Below, in pieces: positions 26,788-36,000 of a stretch of DNA of 64,000 nucleotides; position 1 is the stretch's first letter, and each line of letters opens with the position of its first letter. The DNA is taken from the NCBI RefSeq assembly GCF_013408295.1, contig NZ_JACBYQ010000002.1, positions 186,001 through 250,000 of the forward strand. The letters are read 5' to 3'. Below the pieces are notes generated by a model. It had not been told where the DNA came from and made no database searches. It was given only the letters and a program-made list of their open reading frames with translations. The DNA comes from Psychromicrobium silvestre (GTDB lineage: Bacteria > Actinomycetota > Actinomycetes > Actinomycetales > Micrococcaceae). Both the position numbers and the translations under genes were made by a program.

Positions 26788-29112
26788 ATGGCTGTTCGAA
26801 AGAATCCGATCATCAATACTGCCACCACGCTGGGAAAGCTGCTGGCCTTCTTGGCTGTCAGTGGGCTCTGCGGCGTTCTGGTAGCAGGACTGGTGGTGCC
26901 CGCGGTCGCACTGACCGGCTCCGCCACGAGCGCATCGATTGATGCCTTCGACCAGCTACCGGATGAGTTGAAGACCGGCGATCCTGCCGTTGCAACTAAG
27001 ATCCTGGCCTCCGATGGTTCGCTGATCGCTAACCTCTATACCCAGAATCGTCAGCCCGTCGCCTTCGACAAGATGTCGCCCTTTATAAAGAAGGCGGTCG
27101 TGGCCATTGAGGATTCTCGTTTCTACGAGCACGGCGGCGTTGACGCGACCGGCATCATGCGAGCTCTCGCCGCCACTCTGCAGGGCGGTCGCCAAGGCGC
27201 CTCGACCATCACGCAACAGTATGTGAATAATAAGATCATCCAGGGCCTAGAAGCCCAAGACAAAGGCGACCAGGCCAAGCTCGGCGCGGATAAGACCGTC
27301 GCGGACAAGCTTCGCGAAATGAAGCTGGCGATTGCACTGGAAAAGCAGCAATCCAAGGACCAGATCCTGGCGGGCTACCTAAATATCGTCAACTTCTCCA
27401 ATGGCGCTTATGGCATTCAAGCCGCGGCGCAGCGTTACTTCGGTGTCGATGCCAGCAAGTTGACCCTAGTTCAGTCGGCGCTGCTGGCCGGAGTGGTCAA
27501 CAGCCCTTCGTTCTACGATCCGATCGCTAATCCCGATAACGCCAAAAACCGTCGCAATGAAGTGCTGGATAAGATGTTGGCGCAGAAGATGATCAGCAAG
27601 AAGGATCATGACACCGCGATAGCCACCCCGATCAAGCTGAACCCAAAAATCCAACCGCAGGGTTGTGCGACTGCTGTAACGGCTCCGTTCTTCTGCGATT
27701 ACGTAGCTCAGCTCATCCTTAACAACGCTGATTATGGTAAGACTGTGGACGATCGGAAGCGCCTGCTTTATCAGGGTGGATTAACGATTAAAACCACCCT
27801 CGATCCCAAAGCGCAGCTAGCCGCACAAGAGCAACAAGACAACACCACGCTGCCCACAGATAACCGTGGTTCAGCAATGGTCAGTGTGGTTCCGGGGACC
27901 GGCAAGATCGTTGCTATGGCTCAGAACAATAAGATGTCCACGACCGAGGGACCCGGCAAGACCGCGTTGAATTACAGCATTCCCCAATACGATAGCGCAG
28001 GGAATCCGCTAGGTGGTTTGGGTATGCAGGTCGGCTCAACCATGAAGCCCTTTACTTTCGCTGCCTGGCTTGCGGCAGGCAAATCAATGGAGACTATTGT
28101 CGATGGTTCCAAACGACGCTACGGCCTCGGCACCACTTGGACTAATACTTGCGGGACGACGACCGGATATTTCGATAGCACTCTAGAAGGCAGTGAGGAT
28201 CTGCAAAACGATGACGCCACACACTACTACCCGATGTCAGTACTTAACGGTCTGATCAACTCGATCAACACCGTCACCTTTGCCAGTGCATCTCAACTAG
28301 ATTTCTGCAAAATCAAGCAGATAGCTGACGAGGCAGGGCTTAAGGATGTCGGTAATAGTCTCGACGCTAATAAAAAATCCGTTAAGAAGGCGACGCCTTT
28401 GACCTTTTCAAATGCCTCATCACTCCTTGGCACTGACAGCATCGACCCGATAACCATGGCCAATGCCTTCGCTACATTTGCTGCCAAGGGCGTTTATTGC
28501 AACCCAGTCGCCATTGAGGCCATCACCGACACTCAAGGAAAATCCTTGAGTGTTCCTACGGCGGACTGTAAGCAGTCGATGGATCCAGAGGTTGCCGCGG
28601 GCGTGCTGTTTGGTTTGAAGAACGTGCTTTCTGCTAAATATGGTTCTGGGTCTCTCATCACTCCGGACCGTCGACCGAGTGATATCGGTTTCGATATTGG
28701 CGCTAAAACGGGCACCACCAATGGCAACGTGGATACATGGGTTGTCGGCACCACCACCGGCCTGGCAACGGCTTCTTGGTTTGGTAACCCCAAGGGAACT
28801 GGCGAGGATCCTGCATATTACAATCAGGGCCCTAATGGCATCACTATTAATAACAAGCACTACAATTCGATCGATGGTTCCGACATTGCCGGTACGGCAT
28901 TCTCAAACTTCATGTACGCGGTTGCCCCGAGCTATGGACACGATAACTTCCCTCAGCCGCCGAGCAGCATGATCGCTACTCCTTATGTTGCCCCTCCCGT
29001 AACACCTGCCAAACCCGGGGCCACCAACGGAGCCACAACTCAGCCGAGCGCGCCTGCAACCACCGGGACAGGTAACAACAATGGAAACGGTAACGGAAAG
29101 AAGAAGTCTTGA
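26788..29112 (+). CDS. Bifunctional class A penicillin-binding protein (transglycosylase/transpeptidase)
   Basis: Polymerises and cross-links peptidoglycan at the outer membrane face. Residues 17-45 form the single membrane anchor. The GT51 transglycosylase has AIEDSRFYEHGGVD (catalytic Glu108) and QGASTITQQYVNN. The transpeptidase has STMK (Ser417 nucleophile, Lys420), SIN (492-494) and KTGTT (from 640), so both activities look intact. The C-terminal 60 residues are a Pro/Thr/Gly/Asn-rich tail. It is 774 residues, close to mycobacterial PonA2, which sits in the same gene neighbourhood. The next gene starts within its stop (TTGA). Confidence 0.95.
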   Translation: MAVRKNPIINTATTLGKLLAFLAVSGLCGVLVAGLVVPAVALTGSATSASIDAFDQLPDELKTGDPAVATKILASDGSLIANLYTQNRQPVAFDKMSPFIKKAVVAIEDSRFYEHGGVDATGIMRALAATLQGGRQGASTITQQYVNNKIIQGLEAQDKGDQAKLGADKTVADKLREMKLAIALEKQQSKDQILAGYLNIVNFSNGAYGIQAAAQRYFGVDASKLTLVQSALLAGVVNSPSFYDPIANPDNAKNRRNEVLDKMLAQKMISKKDHDTAIATPIKLNPKIQPQGCATAVTAPFFCDYVAQLILNNADYGKTVDDRKRLLYQGGLTIKTTLDPKAQLAAQEQQDNTTLPTDNRGSAMVSVVPGTGKIVAMAQNNKMSTTEGPGKTALNYSIPQYDSAGNPLGGLGMQVGSTMKPFTFAAWLAAGKSMETIVDGSKRRYGLGTTWTNTCGTTTGYFDSTLEGSEDLQNDDATHYYPMSVLNGLINSINTVTFASASQLDFCKIKQIADEAGLKDVGNSLDANKKSVKKATPLTFSNASSLLGTDSIDPITMANAFATFAAKGVYCNPVAIEAITDTQGKSLSVPTADCKQSMDPEVAAGVLFGLKNVLSAKYGSGSLITPDRRPSDIGFDIGAKTGTTNGNVDTWVVGTTTGLATASWFGNPKGTGEDPAYYNQGPNGITINNKHYNSIDGSDIAGTAFSNFMYAVAPSYGHDNFPQPPSSMIATPYVAPPVTPAKPGATNGATTQPSAPATTGTGNNNGNGNGKKKS

Positions 29113-30089
29113 CCGCTCCCACGGTTCGTTCCATTAAACCGTGGCTGCTCGGGCTCGGTACCGTGTCAGCGGCTGGGCTGGGTTGTATCGGTTACGGCGC
29201 CTTCATTGAGCAGAATTGGTTCACGCTTCGCCGCGAGTCGCTGAAGATTCTGCCGAGCGGTGCTGCTCCGTTCCGGATCCTGCACCTCTCCGATATCCAC
29301 CTGAATATCGGGCAGCGTAAGAAGACTGAGTGGCTGCAGGACCTGGCGGGGCTCAAGCCAGACTTGGTGGTCAACACCGGGGACAACCTGACTCACCCCA
29401 AGGCCATCGACCCGCTCCTGGAAGCGCTCGGACCGCTTATGCAGTTCCCTGGCGTCTTCGTGCCCGGCTCGAACGACTATTACGCGCCCCGGCTCAACAA
29501 CCCACTGGCCTATCTGCGCGGCCCGTCCCGGATGCCGGTAAAACGCCAACCGCAACGGCTCGACACCGAGCGAATGCATGCAGGCTTTGGCGCTCGGGGT
29601 TGGGTGAATCTGACCAATCGGAACCAGTCCTTGGTACTGAACGGGATTCGCTTCGACTTCTCCGGCGTGGACGATCCGCATTTGCGACGCGAGCGCTACG
29701 CCGGCTGGCCCCGCGGCACCGCCGATCAGGAAAACTCACCGCACCTCAAGATCGCCGTAGCTCATGCCCCCTATCAGCGGGTGCTCGATCATTTCACCGA
29801 AGATGGGGCAGATCTTTTGCTTGCCGGGCACACTCACGGCGGTCAACTATGCATCCCCGGTTACGGAGCTATCGTGAGCAACTGTGATCTACCTACTTGG
29901 CGAGCCAAGGGCCTCCATGATTGGGAAAGCGGGGGGCGCACGACGCCGGTCAATGTCTCCGGAGGCATCGGCACCTCCCGCTTTGCCCCAGTTCGCTTCG
30001 CTTGTCGGCCCGAGGCCGTGCTGTTGGAACTCAGGGAGCAAGCTAGCCCGACGTTCGATCTTACAGAATCAACAAAAAACTTCGACTAG
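29109..30089 (+). CDS. Calcineurin-like metallophosphoesterase
   Basis: A 326-residue membrane-anchored phosphoesterase with one N-terminal hydrophobic segment (about 10-30). Metal ligands are in the expected order: LSDIHLN, VNTGDNLTHP, VPGSNDYY (Asn-Asp variant of GNHD), AVAHAPY and LAGHTHGGQLCIP. The TTG start overlaps the PBP stop. The order PBP then metallophosphoesterase is conserved in actinobacteria (Rv3682-Rv3683). Its 3' end overlaps the stop of the convergent DUF2690 gene by 4 bases, and a diverged copy of its last ~40 codons recurs at 39953-40074. Confidence 0.9.
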   Translation: MTAPTVRSIKPWLLGLGTVSAAGLGCIGYGAFIEQNWFTLRRESLKILPSGAAPFRILHLSDIHLNIGQRKKTEWLQDLAGLKPDLVVNTGDNLTHPKAIDPLLEALGPLMQFPGVFVPGSNDYYAPRLNNPLAYLRGPSRMPVKRQPQRLDTERMHAGFGARGWVNLTNRNQSLVLNGIRFDFSGVDDPHLRRERYAGWPRGTADQENSPHLKIAVAHAPYQRVLDHFTEDGADLLLAGHTHGGQLCIPGYGAIVSNCDLPTWRAKGLHDWESGGRTTPVNVSGGIGTSRFAPVRFACRPEAVLLELREQASPTFDLTESTKNFD

Positions 30090-30511
30090 GCAGGTAAAGT
30101 GTTGTACCAACCAGTGTAGGAGACTCCTGAACAAGAAAAACGGGCTTGATCACCCTGCTGCATAGGCGCCATGGTGCTCCAAAGCCGGTAGTAAAGATAA
30201 CCAACAGAGTAGGTATGGGTCTCTACTTTTCCATACGGGTACCACCTTTTCACTTGAATTAGTCCGTTTGTGCAGCTCGATACACCACCGCCCTCCGGTC
30301 GGTACCAAACAGAAGCGCAAGATGGCGAGTACCTAAGATCCACGCCTAAAGCGATGGTGTAGGCACCAGTACTGCAACCGGATCCCTGCGGGTCCTTTCC
30401 GGCACAGCTATCGAGATAGCAATTACCGGCGGCGCTGGCACTTTGAGCAGTAATTAGCCCAAAGCCTCCCGCCGCCAGAAGAACTCCCAAAATCGCTAAT
30501 AATTTCTTCAA
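30086..30511 (-). CDS. Secreted DUF2690-type protein, copy 1 (intact)
   Basis: A 141-residue exported protein: Sec signal peptide MKKLLAILGVLLAAGGFGLI, cleaved after ASAAG, then the DUF2690 signature with cysteines CYLDSCAGKDPQGSGC and LRYSPSCASVWYRP, ending GWYNTLPA. DUF2690 is a family of small disulfide-bonded secreted actinobacterial proteins of unknown role. The start is TTG at 30511 with GGAAG upstream. It is the first of seven related copies in the window, three intact and four decayed. Its closest relative here is the copy at 40347, with GAYTIALG(V/I)DLRYS shared. Confidence 0.82.
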   Translation of the reverse strand: MKKLLAILGVLLAAGGFGLITAQSASAAGNCYLDSCAGKDPQGSGCSTGAYTIALGVDLRYSPSCASVWYRPEGGGVSSCTNGLIQVKRWYPYGKVETHTYSVGYLYYRLWSTMAPMQQGDQARFSCSGVSYTGWYNTLPA

Positions 30512-30646
30512 AACACACTTCCTTCATTCTATTACATTTTAGACATAAAATTTAACCGCAAACATTTGTATATAGTCAATAAGATATTCAAAACAAAAGC
30601 ATCAAAGGCGGTCAAGTAAAACTCGGCCCAAATACGACCTGGGAAA

Positions 30647-31080
30647 TTAGTATGAAAACAATACCGGCCTGGTATCAAACAATCCGCTCTTGACGTTAAT
30701 TGGCGACCAATAATTTATCGTTCCACCAATTTGAAGTGGAACCATAACGGTCCAGGACCCCCGGACATAATTTCCAACGTAGTTGGTTACATACTTGTAG
30801 ACATTGTTGGGGTGGACAACTTTTACTTGAGCCGGAAGGTCACCGTTTCCAGTAACCGGCCGAAGCCACGAAGCCGCACAGCTAGGGGAACATCTAATTT
30901 CCCTCCCCAAAAATAACCAATGGTATACGCACCCACGCTGCACCCAGAGGACTGGGGATCTTTTCCCTTACAGCTATCAAAGTAACAATTCCCCGCAGCA
31001 GCCGCCGTTGGCACGGCGGTAAGTCCAAAGCTCCCTGCGGCAACGATGATTCTAAAGCTTGCGATTAACTTCTTCCACAT
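30647..31080 (-). pseudogene. DUF2690-type secreted protein, copy 2 (frameshifted)
   Basis: The N-terminal half begins MWKKLIASFRIIVAAGSFG, with a signal peptide and CYFDSCKGKDPQSSGCSVGAYTIGYFWG. The continuation REIRCSPSCAASWLRPVTGNG is in another frame; the break lies in the T5G4 run around 30905-30915, consistent with a single-base loss. The tail reads SGLFDTRPVLFSY, a divergent version of the GWxNTLPA end with loss of the usual stop. The ATG at 31080 follows GAGGAG. The promoter carries the triple ACTTCCA box at about 31160. Confidence 0.78.
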
Positions 31081-31695
31081 AGTCCGACTCCTCACATAAA
31101 GAACAAACTAGTAACCTTCTGATCATGCCAGGTCCGTGGGGCTTCTAGGCGAGTTATGATTGGAAGTTTTCTTGGAAGTAACTGGAAGTTTTTACCCTTT
31201 GCCGATTTCCCACTCAAAACTTCGAAGACTTCCGTTAGATTTAGAAAGAAGGCCCAAGATTACGATGCGAGTGGCTGAGCAGGACCTAGACAACCGCGGA
31301 CCACCAACCGGGGCTCATAACAATAAATTTTCAGAACAAGCTTATAAGGAGTACGAACACGCGAGTCAGCGGATTTAGAGGCTAGGGAACCTAGCTAATA
31401 GATTTTGTAGGTCTGTCTCCCCCTGCAACGGAGGGAGCGCCTCGGCAAGCAACTTCATCACGTTCGACTGAACGTCACCGCAACAATCACAACTCGAATA
31501 AGTGCCAATACTGCAGTGGATACCTTGTAGCAATGGACTGATTCTCAACAAAATCGTATTGTTAGAAGTCGATGTACTCCTAGCACCACCATTTAAACCA
31601 AACTATAAAATAGCCTCTTACGCAAGGACAGTCGTAGCCGATAATCTGGTCAAAGCAGCTCAGCGCTTCATCAATAACTATCACCTATCAGACGC
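31081..31695. other. AT-rich intergenic region with duplicated leader, no convincing gene
   Basis: Besides the ACTTCCA boxes, bases 31305-31362 resemble the leader of the Tat-protein gene at 42203 (CATAACAATAAATTTTCAG and a GGAGTACGAA stretch against ATAACCAGAAAACTTCAG and GAGGAATATGAA). The coding part is absent here, so this looks like an orphaned duplicate of that promoter/leader. A GCTAGG/CCTAGC palindrome lies at 31381-31395. I see no supportable gene from 31396 to 31695. Confidence 0.5.
31163..31195 (-). promoter_or_regulatory. Triple ACTTCCA box upstream of DUF2690 copy 2
   Basis: Three ACTTCCA motifs on the minus strand, spaced about 10 and 12 bases, roughly 80-115 bases upstream of the copy 2 start. 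The same array recurs at 39899-39930 (RHS gene) and 41998-42034 (DUF2690 copy 7). Confidence 0.6.
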
Positions 31696-32175
31696 CTAAG
31701 CGGGTAACGTGTTGAACCAACCGGAGTAGACAGGGCCAGCATACTGATCTTGGATTCTGACCAAATCATTGGCTCCCATCGGGGCCATATTCGTCCACAA
31801 ACAGTTCTTTCCGCTGGATCCCCAACCCTCATTCACAATGTAGTAGTCACCAAATGCATGTTTGATCTCAAAAGTAACCGGCGTACTCACACAAAAACTA
31901 TTCCTCACCCAAACCGCGCCACAGGTAGGCGAATAGCGAATCTCATCTGTACTATACCCACTAGCGGTCCCAGGTGCCTGAGTTCTCACCTGCCCGATGG
32001 TTCTTGCGTCAGCACTACAACCAGCGATCTGAGGATCCTTTGCCTGACAAAGGCCTGCGGAACAAGTTGCAGCAGTAGCCGGCGAAGCCACTGCCAACGA
32101 ACCAAGAATTATCGAAATAACTCCAAGTATAGAGAATATAAAACGACCTGATCTTGATCCTAAAGATTTTTTCAT
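31696..32175 (-). CDS. Secreted DUF2690-type protein, copy 3 (intact)
   Basis: A 159-residue exported protein with signal peptide (FIFSILGVISIILGSLAVASPATA), the DUF2690 core CSAGLCQAKDPQIAGCSADARTIG, IRYSPTCGAVWVRNSFC, and the shared ending GWFNTLPA. AAGGAG precedes the ATG. It lies downstream of the RHS and candidate immunity genes on the same strand, about 310 bases away. A degraded relative of its 3' half is found at 40093-40250. Confidence 0.82.
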   Translation of the reverse strand: MKKSLGSRSGRFIFSILGVISIILGSLAVASPATAATCSAGLCQAKDPQIAGCSADARTIGQVRTQAPGTASGYSTDEIRYSPTCGAVWVRNSFCVSTPVTFEIKHAFGDYYIVNEGWGSSGKNCLWTNMAPMGANDLVRIQDQYAGPVYSGWFNTLPA

Positions 32176-32484
32176 TATAAAAATATCTCCTTCCGAGAAT
32201 TAGTATCGACTTTCGTCGAAATAATACTGGTGCGAAGCGAATAGAAATAGATCCTATATTTCTCTGCAGGAAAGATTCTCTACACAGAAACTCCACCAAC
32301 TCCAACGAGCCTGTAAAACTATCTAGACCTCCCTCCTTATTAACAATTCTGGATACCATCGAATTACGCTCCAAAGCGAGCGTCTCGACTCCGAGGACGA
32401 TAGGTGAGAACATATAGCATTCAAGGCACTATTAGTTATATACTAAACTATTCTTTAATGCCGCCCGACACCTCGAAACGAGAA
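32176..32484. other. Non-coding gap between DUF2690 copy 3 and the RHS immunity candidate
   Basis: About 310 AT-rich bases that presumably hold the promoter of DUF2690 copy 3. I see neither the ACTTCCA array nor a convincing hairpin, and no supportable coding sequence. Confidence 0.5.
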
Positions 32485-33015
32485 TTAGGAGCGCAGAGGA
32501 TGGTCCCAGTGGTCAACTCCTACAATATATCCATCCCTTCCCTCCACTTTATACCTTGCCCTCAATTTATAAGCTCCGGGTTGCGCTAAGCATTTGTAGT
32601 GTGATTTTGGCGGAATATTATACATAACCATATGATTGTCGAAGTGGATGGGATCAATCAGTGCAACTCTCGGAATTGGTCTCGATCCCTGAAGTTTGCT
32701 CAACTCAAGATACCTATATGCCAAGTCAGCAACTTTCCGCTGGCGCTTCAAACCCTCTATCGGCGTCCCAATTCCGGCAACAAGCCATCCAAGTATTATC
32801 AGGCTTGAAGTTATTATCAATCCCGGGCCAGTCAGACGAAAAATTAGTTCCAAAAAAATACCAGAAATCAGAAAGATTGTAAAAATAAATAGACCGGAAA
32901 CGAATACTCTGGGTCTAGCCAGAAACTCCGCGGCCTCGACCCCTATTCTTGGTTCCCAAACATCCGTTATCTGTCTGTGTAGTTTTTTATTTCGATTGAA
33001 AATCAACCTTCTCAT
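32485..33015 (-). CDS. Two-TM membrane protein, candidate RHS immunity protein
   Basis: A 176-residue protein of no family I recognise. A basic N-terminus (MRRLIFNRNKKLHRQ) is followed by two adjacent membrane segments (about 40-60 and 65-85) and a soluble, mixed C-terminal domain of about 85 residues. Its ATG overlaps the RHS stop (ATGA), so it is translated with the RHS gene; immunity genes usually occupy this position. The gene is markedly AT-richer than the RHS gene. The link to immunity is positional inference. Confidence 0.6.
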   Translation of the reverse strand: MRRLIFNRNKKLHRQITDVWEPRIGVEAAEFLARPRVFVSGLFIFTIFLISGIFLELIFRLTGPGLIITSSLIILGWLVAGIGTPIEGLKRQRKVADLAYRYLELSKLQGSRPIPRVALIDPIHFDNHMVMYNIPPKSHYKCLAQPGAYKLRARYKVEGRDGYIVGVDHWDHPLRS

Positions 33016-36000
33016 TTCCCGCCTTCACCTCCGGAGCAGCTGTGAATAAACGCGGGAAGGTCGATGCCATACCCCCCGGCCCCAAAGAGACCCGAGCCAA
33101 GATCCCAGCCTGTTTTCATACTGTTCCCGCCTTCTCCTAGCAATGCTGTCCCACCCCAGGATGCAGCACCGCCGAAACCGAAGCTTGCAGCACCCAAAGC
33201 GGCTCCCGCACAAGGGATCAAATCTTGATCACCGCTCATTAAGTGACCAACACAAGTACCTGCGTCAAGTGCGGTCGATGCTGCTCCGGCCCAAAGCCCA
33301 ACTGCCCCGGCGACCTCGCCGACAGCCACAGCCGATTCGCTAATTGCAAGACCAGCGGCTCCGGCGATCTCTATGCCCAGCCCCACTCCAGTCGCAGCTA
33401 GAGCTACACCACCAATGATCGCTCCGGCGATCCCAACACCTATCCCTACGTTTTTCCAAGTCTCTCCCGACCACGAGCCCGGATTCCACCAGTCATCCAG
33501 TCCCATCGGATCCACCATGTTCAGGGGATTATTCCCGGCATACGCGAACCATTGCAACGTCTTAGTGAAGGCAGGGTCGTGGCTGATGAACTGTGTGGTC
33601 GCTGGATCTAAGTACCGGGCTCGGAAGTAAACAAATCCGGTCTCAGTGTCTGAGTAGCCGCCCGCATACTGCAGCGGAGTGGATGCAGTACCGGTGTGAC
33701 CGCTGACCTTGCCATAGGCGTCATAGCTGTAACCGCATGTGACGCTACCCGTCGAGTCGGTCAATGCCCTGATAGAACCGATCTGATCAACAAAGTAGAA
33801 CATCACTGCCCCACCGGTCACCTGCTCAATAGCTTGACCATTCGCCCCATAGATGAAGTTGCTCGCGCCGCTCGACAGCAGATCTGGCACCTGAGCATCG
33901 TCCCAGGTAAATTGTGTCGTCACCGCACCCACTGTCTTGCTGGCACGCAGTCCCGCTGCGTCATAGGTGTAAGAACTTGAGACTCCGGCAACGGTTGCCG
34001 CCTTCAAACGATCTACTCCGTCATAGCTATAGTTAGCAGCTCCGGCAGCGGTACGGTTGCCGTCCACGTCATAGGAATAGCTCGTTGCACCGCTCGGTAC
34101 CGTGCTACAGGACGGCGTAGTAACCACTGTGGTAGAAGACCAGCACAGACTGTTTGCGGCGTCGAAGGCCTGAGTGCCGTTCCGAACTTTAGAAGCATTG
34201 TGTGCTGCGTCGTAGGTATAAGAACTCACGGTGCTGCCGGTGGTTTCCGAGGTCACTTCGTTAACCGAGCTATATCCATAAGTCTTTGCCACGCCGGGCA
34301 ATCCCGTCGGCGTCTGTCCGGTCAACTGGTTCATGTTATCCCGGCCGTAGCTCAACGACGCCAGGGTAGTACTGCCCTTAACCAGAGAAGCAGAGGCCAA
34401 TTGAGCTGCGTTATCGTAGTTGCTGTTGACCGTCGTTCCGTTGGGATAGCTCAACGATTTGACCTGGCTGTTCTCGTTATAGCTATAGCTGCTCTTGTTT
34501 CCGGCAAAATCTGTCACCGTAGCGAGCCGACTCGCGTCGTCATAGGTTTCTAACACCGCGGTCGCCTGCCCCGGGTACGTCACCGAGGTTTGGTTCCCGC
34601 CGTCGTCATAACCGTAAGCAACCCGCGCGCCTGCACCGTTGGTGTGTGAAGTCAGTTCGCCATAGTTGTCATAAGCCCAAGAGCTCGTGCCAGTGCCATC
34701 CGTCAGGGTGAGCTGCTTCCCGTTTGCGTCATAGCTCAGCGCGGTGACGTCCGGAGTGGCATCCGAGTAATCCAGTGAGATCATCCTCCCAGCCGAGTCG
34801 TAGCTGTAGGTGGCCACAACCCCCTTTGCGCTCGTGGAGCTGCTCTTCAACCCGACTGGATCAAGCACCGTCTTACTCACTTTGCCGTTGGCATCTGTAA
34901 CTGAGATCTGTCGGTCCTGCCCGTCGTAGCCGTAGACCGTGTGCTTACCTAAGCCGTCCACTGTCTCAGCAACTTTGCCGGTCGCGGAGTAAATCGTACT
35001 CGTGCTGTTGTTGTCTGCGGTCTTTATCAGCACTGGCTGACCTGCCGCATCAAAGGTAGTCGTGGTTACATGGTTATTCGCATCAGTCGAGGAGGTCTGA
35101 TTTCCATTCGCATCGAACCCGGCCGCGGACTTATGATTCAGCGCATCAGTGGTGGCGGTTATGTGCCCCCAAGCATCGTGCCCGTAGATTGCGCAGCCCT
35201 TCGCGGGTGGGGTACAGGCTGCAGTGACGCCAGCCGCCACGCCAGCTGGGGACACCGTAGAGGTGACCCATCCGGTGTTGGTGTTATAGCCCATCAGCGA
35301 AGTGTCCCCGACCGGATCCTTACGGCTAGTAGTGTTCCCAAAAGCGTCATAACTCTGCGTCGAGGTTTTGCCACGTGGATCAGTGGTCGATGTTAGCTCA
35401 CCCGGATGTGCTGCATCCGAATAACCAAAGCTTGTCGTCCGGTGGTCAGCGCTCGTCCCGGTCCCGGTGTTAGGACCCCCACTTGGATTACCGGTTTCGG
35501 CATCCTGCACAATCTCGTTCACCGTTACCGAAGAAGGAACCCCAGCCACCGTATATGAGGTGCTGGTCTGCAGCCCCGTAGGAGAAATGCTTTGTGTCTG
35601 GTGACCGGCGTCGTCAAACGCCATAGCAGTGGTGTTGCCTGCCGCATCCGAAGCCGAGACTCGGTTACCGTGATCGTCATAGGAGTATGTCTGTGTGTGA
35701 CCATCCGGATCAACAGCGGTGCTGACACCGAGAGTGATCGGATCGTAAGTGTATTTCCAAGTTCCAGCCACGGAAGACCCGTAACCTTTGGTCTCTGAGG
35801 TCAGGAGACCGTTGGTGTCATAACTATCCAGAGTCTTGTGTCCACCGGGGTCTGTGATCAGCGTCTGACCGGTGATGAGCCCGACTGTCGAGTTCGGACC
35901 GTAGCTGAAAGTGGTGACCCTACCCAGTGGATCAGTTTGGCTGGTCACCCTTTCGACACTGTCGTAAACCATAGAAGTAACCGGAGTAGGAGTCGTGGTT

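Noticed and set aside
31502-31699. A 65-codon plus-strand frame before DUF2690 copy 3
   Set aside because: It runs into the 3' end of copy 3, has no start signal and no coding character.
32015-32413. A 132-codon minus-strand frame overlapping the start of DUF2690 copy 3
   Set aside because: Its 3' half is an alternative frame of the copy 3 signal-peptide region; the rest has no ribosome site or recognisable motif.
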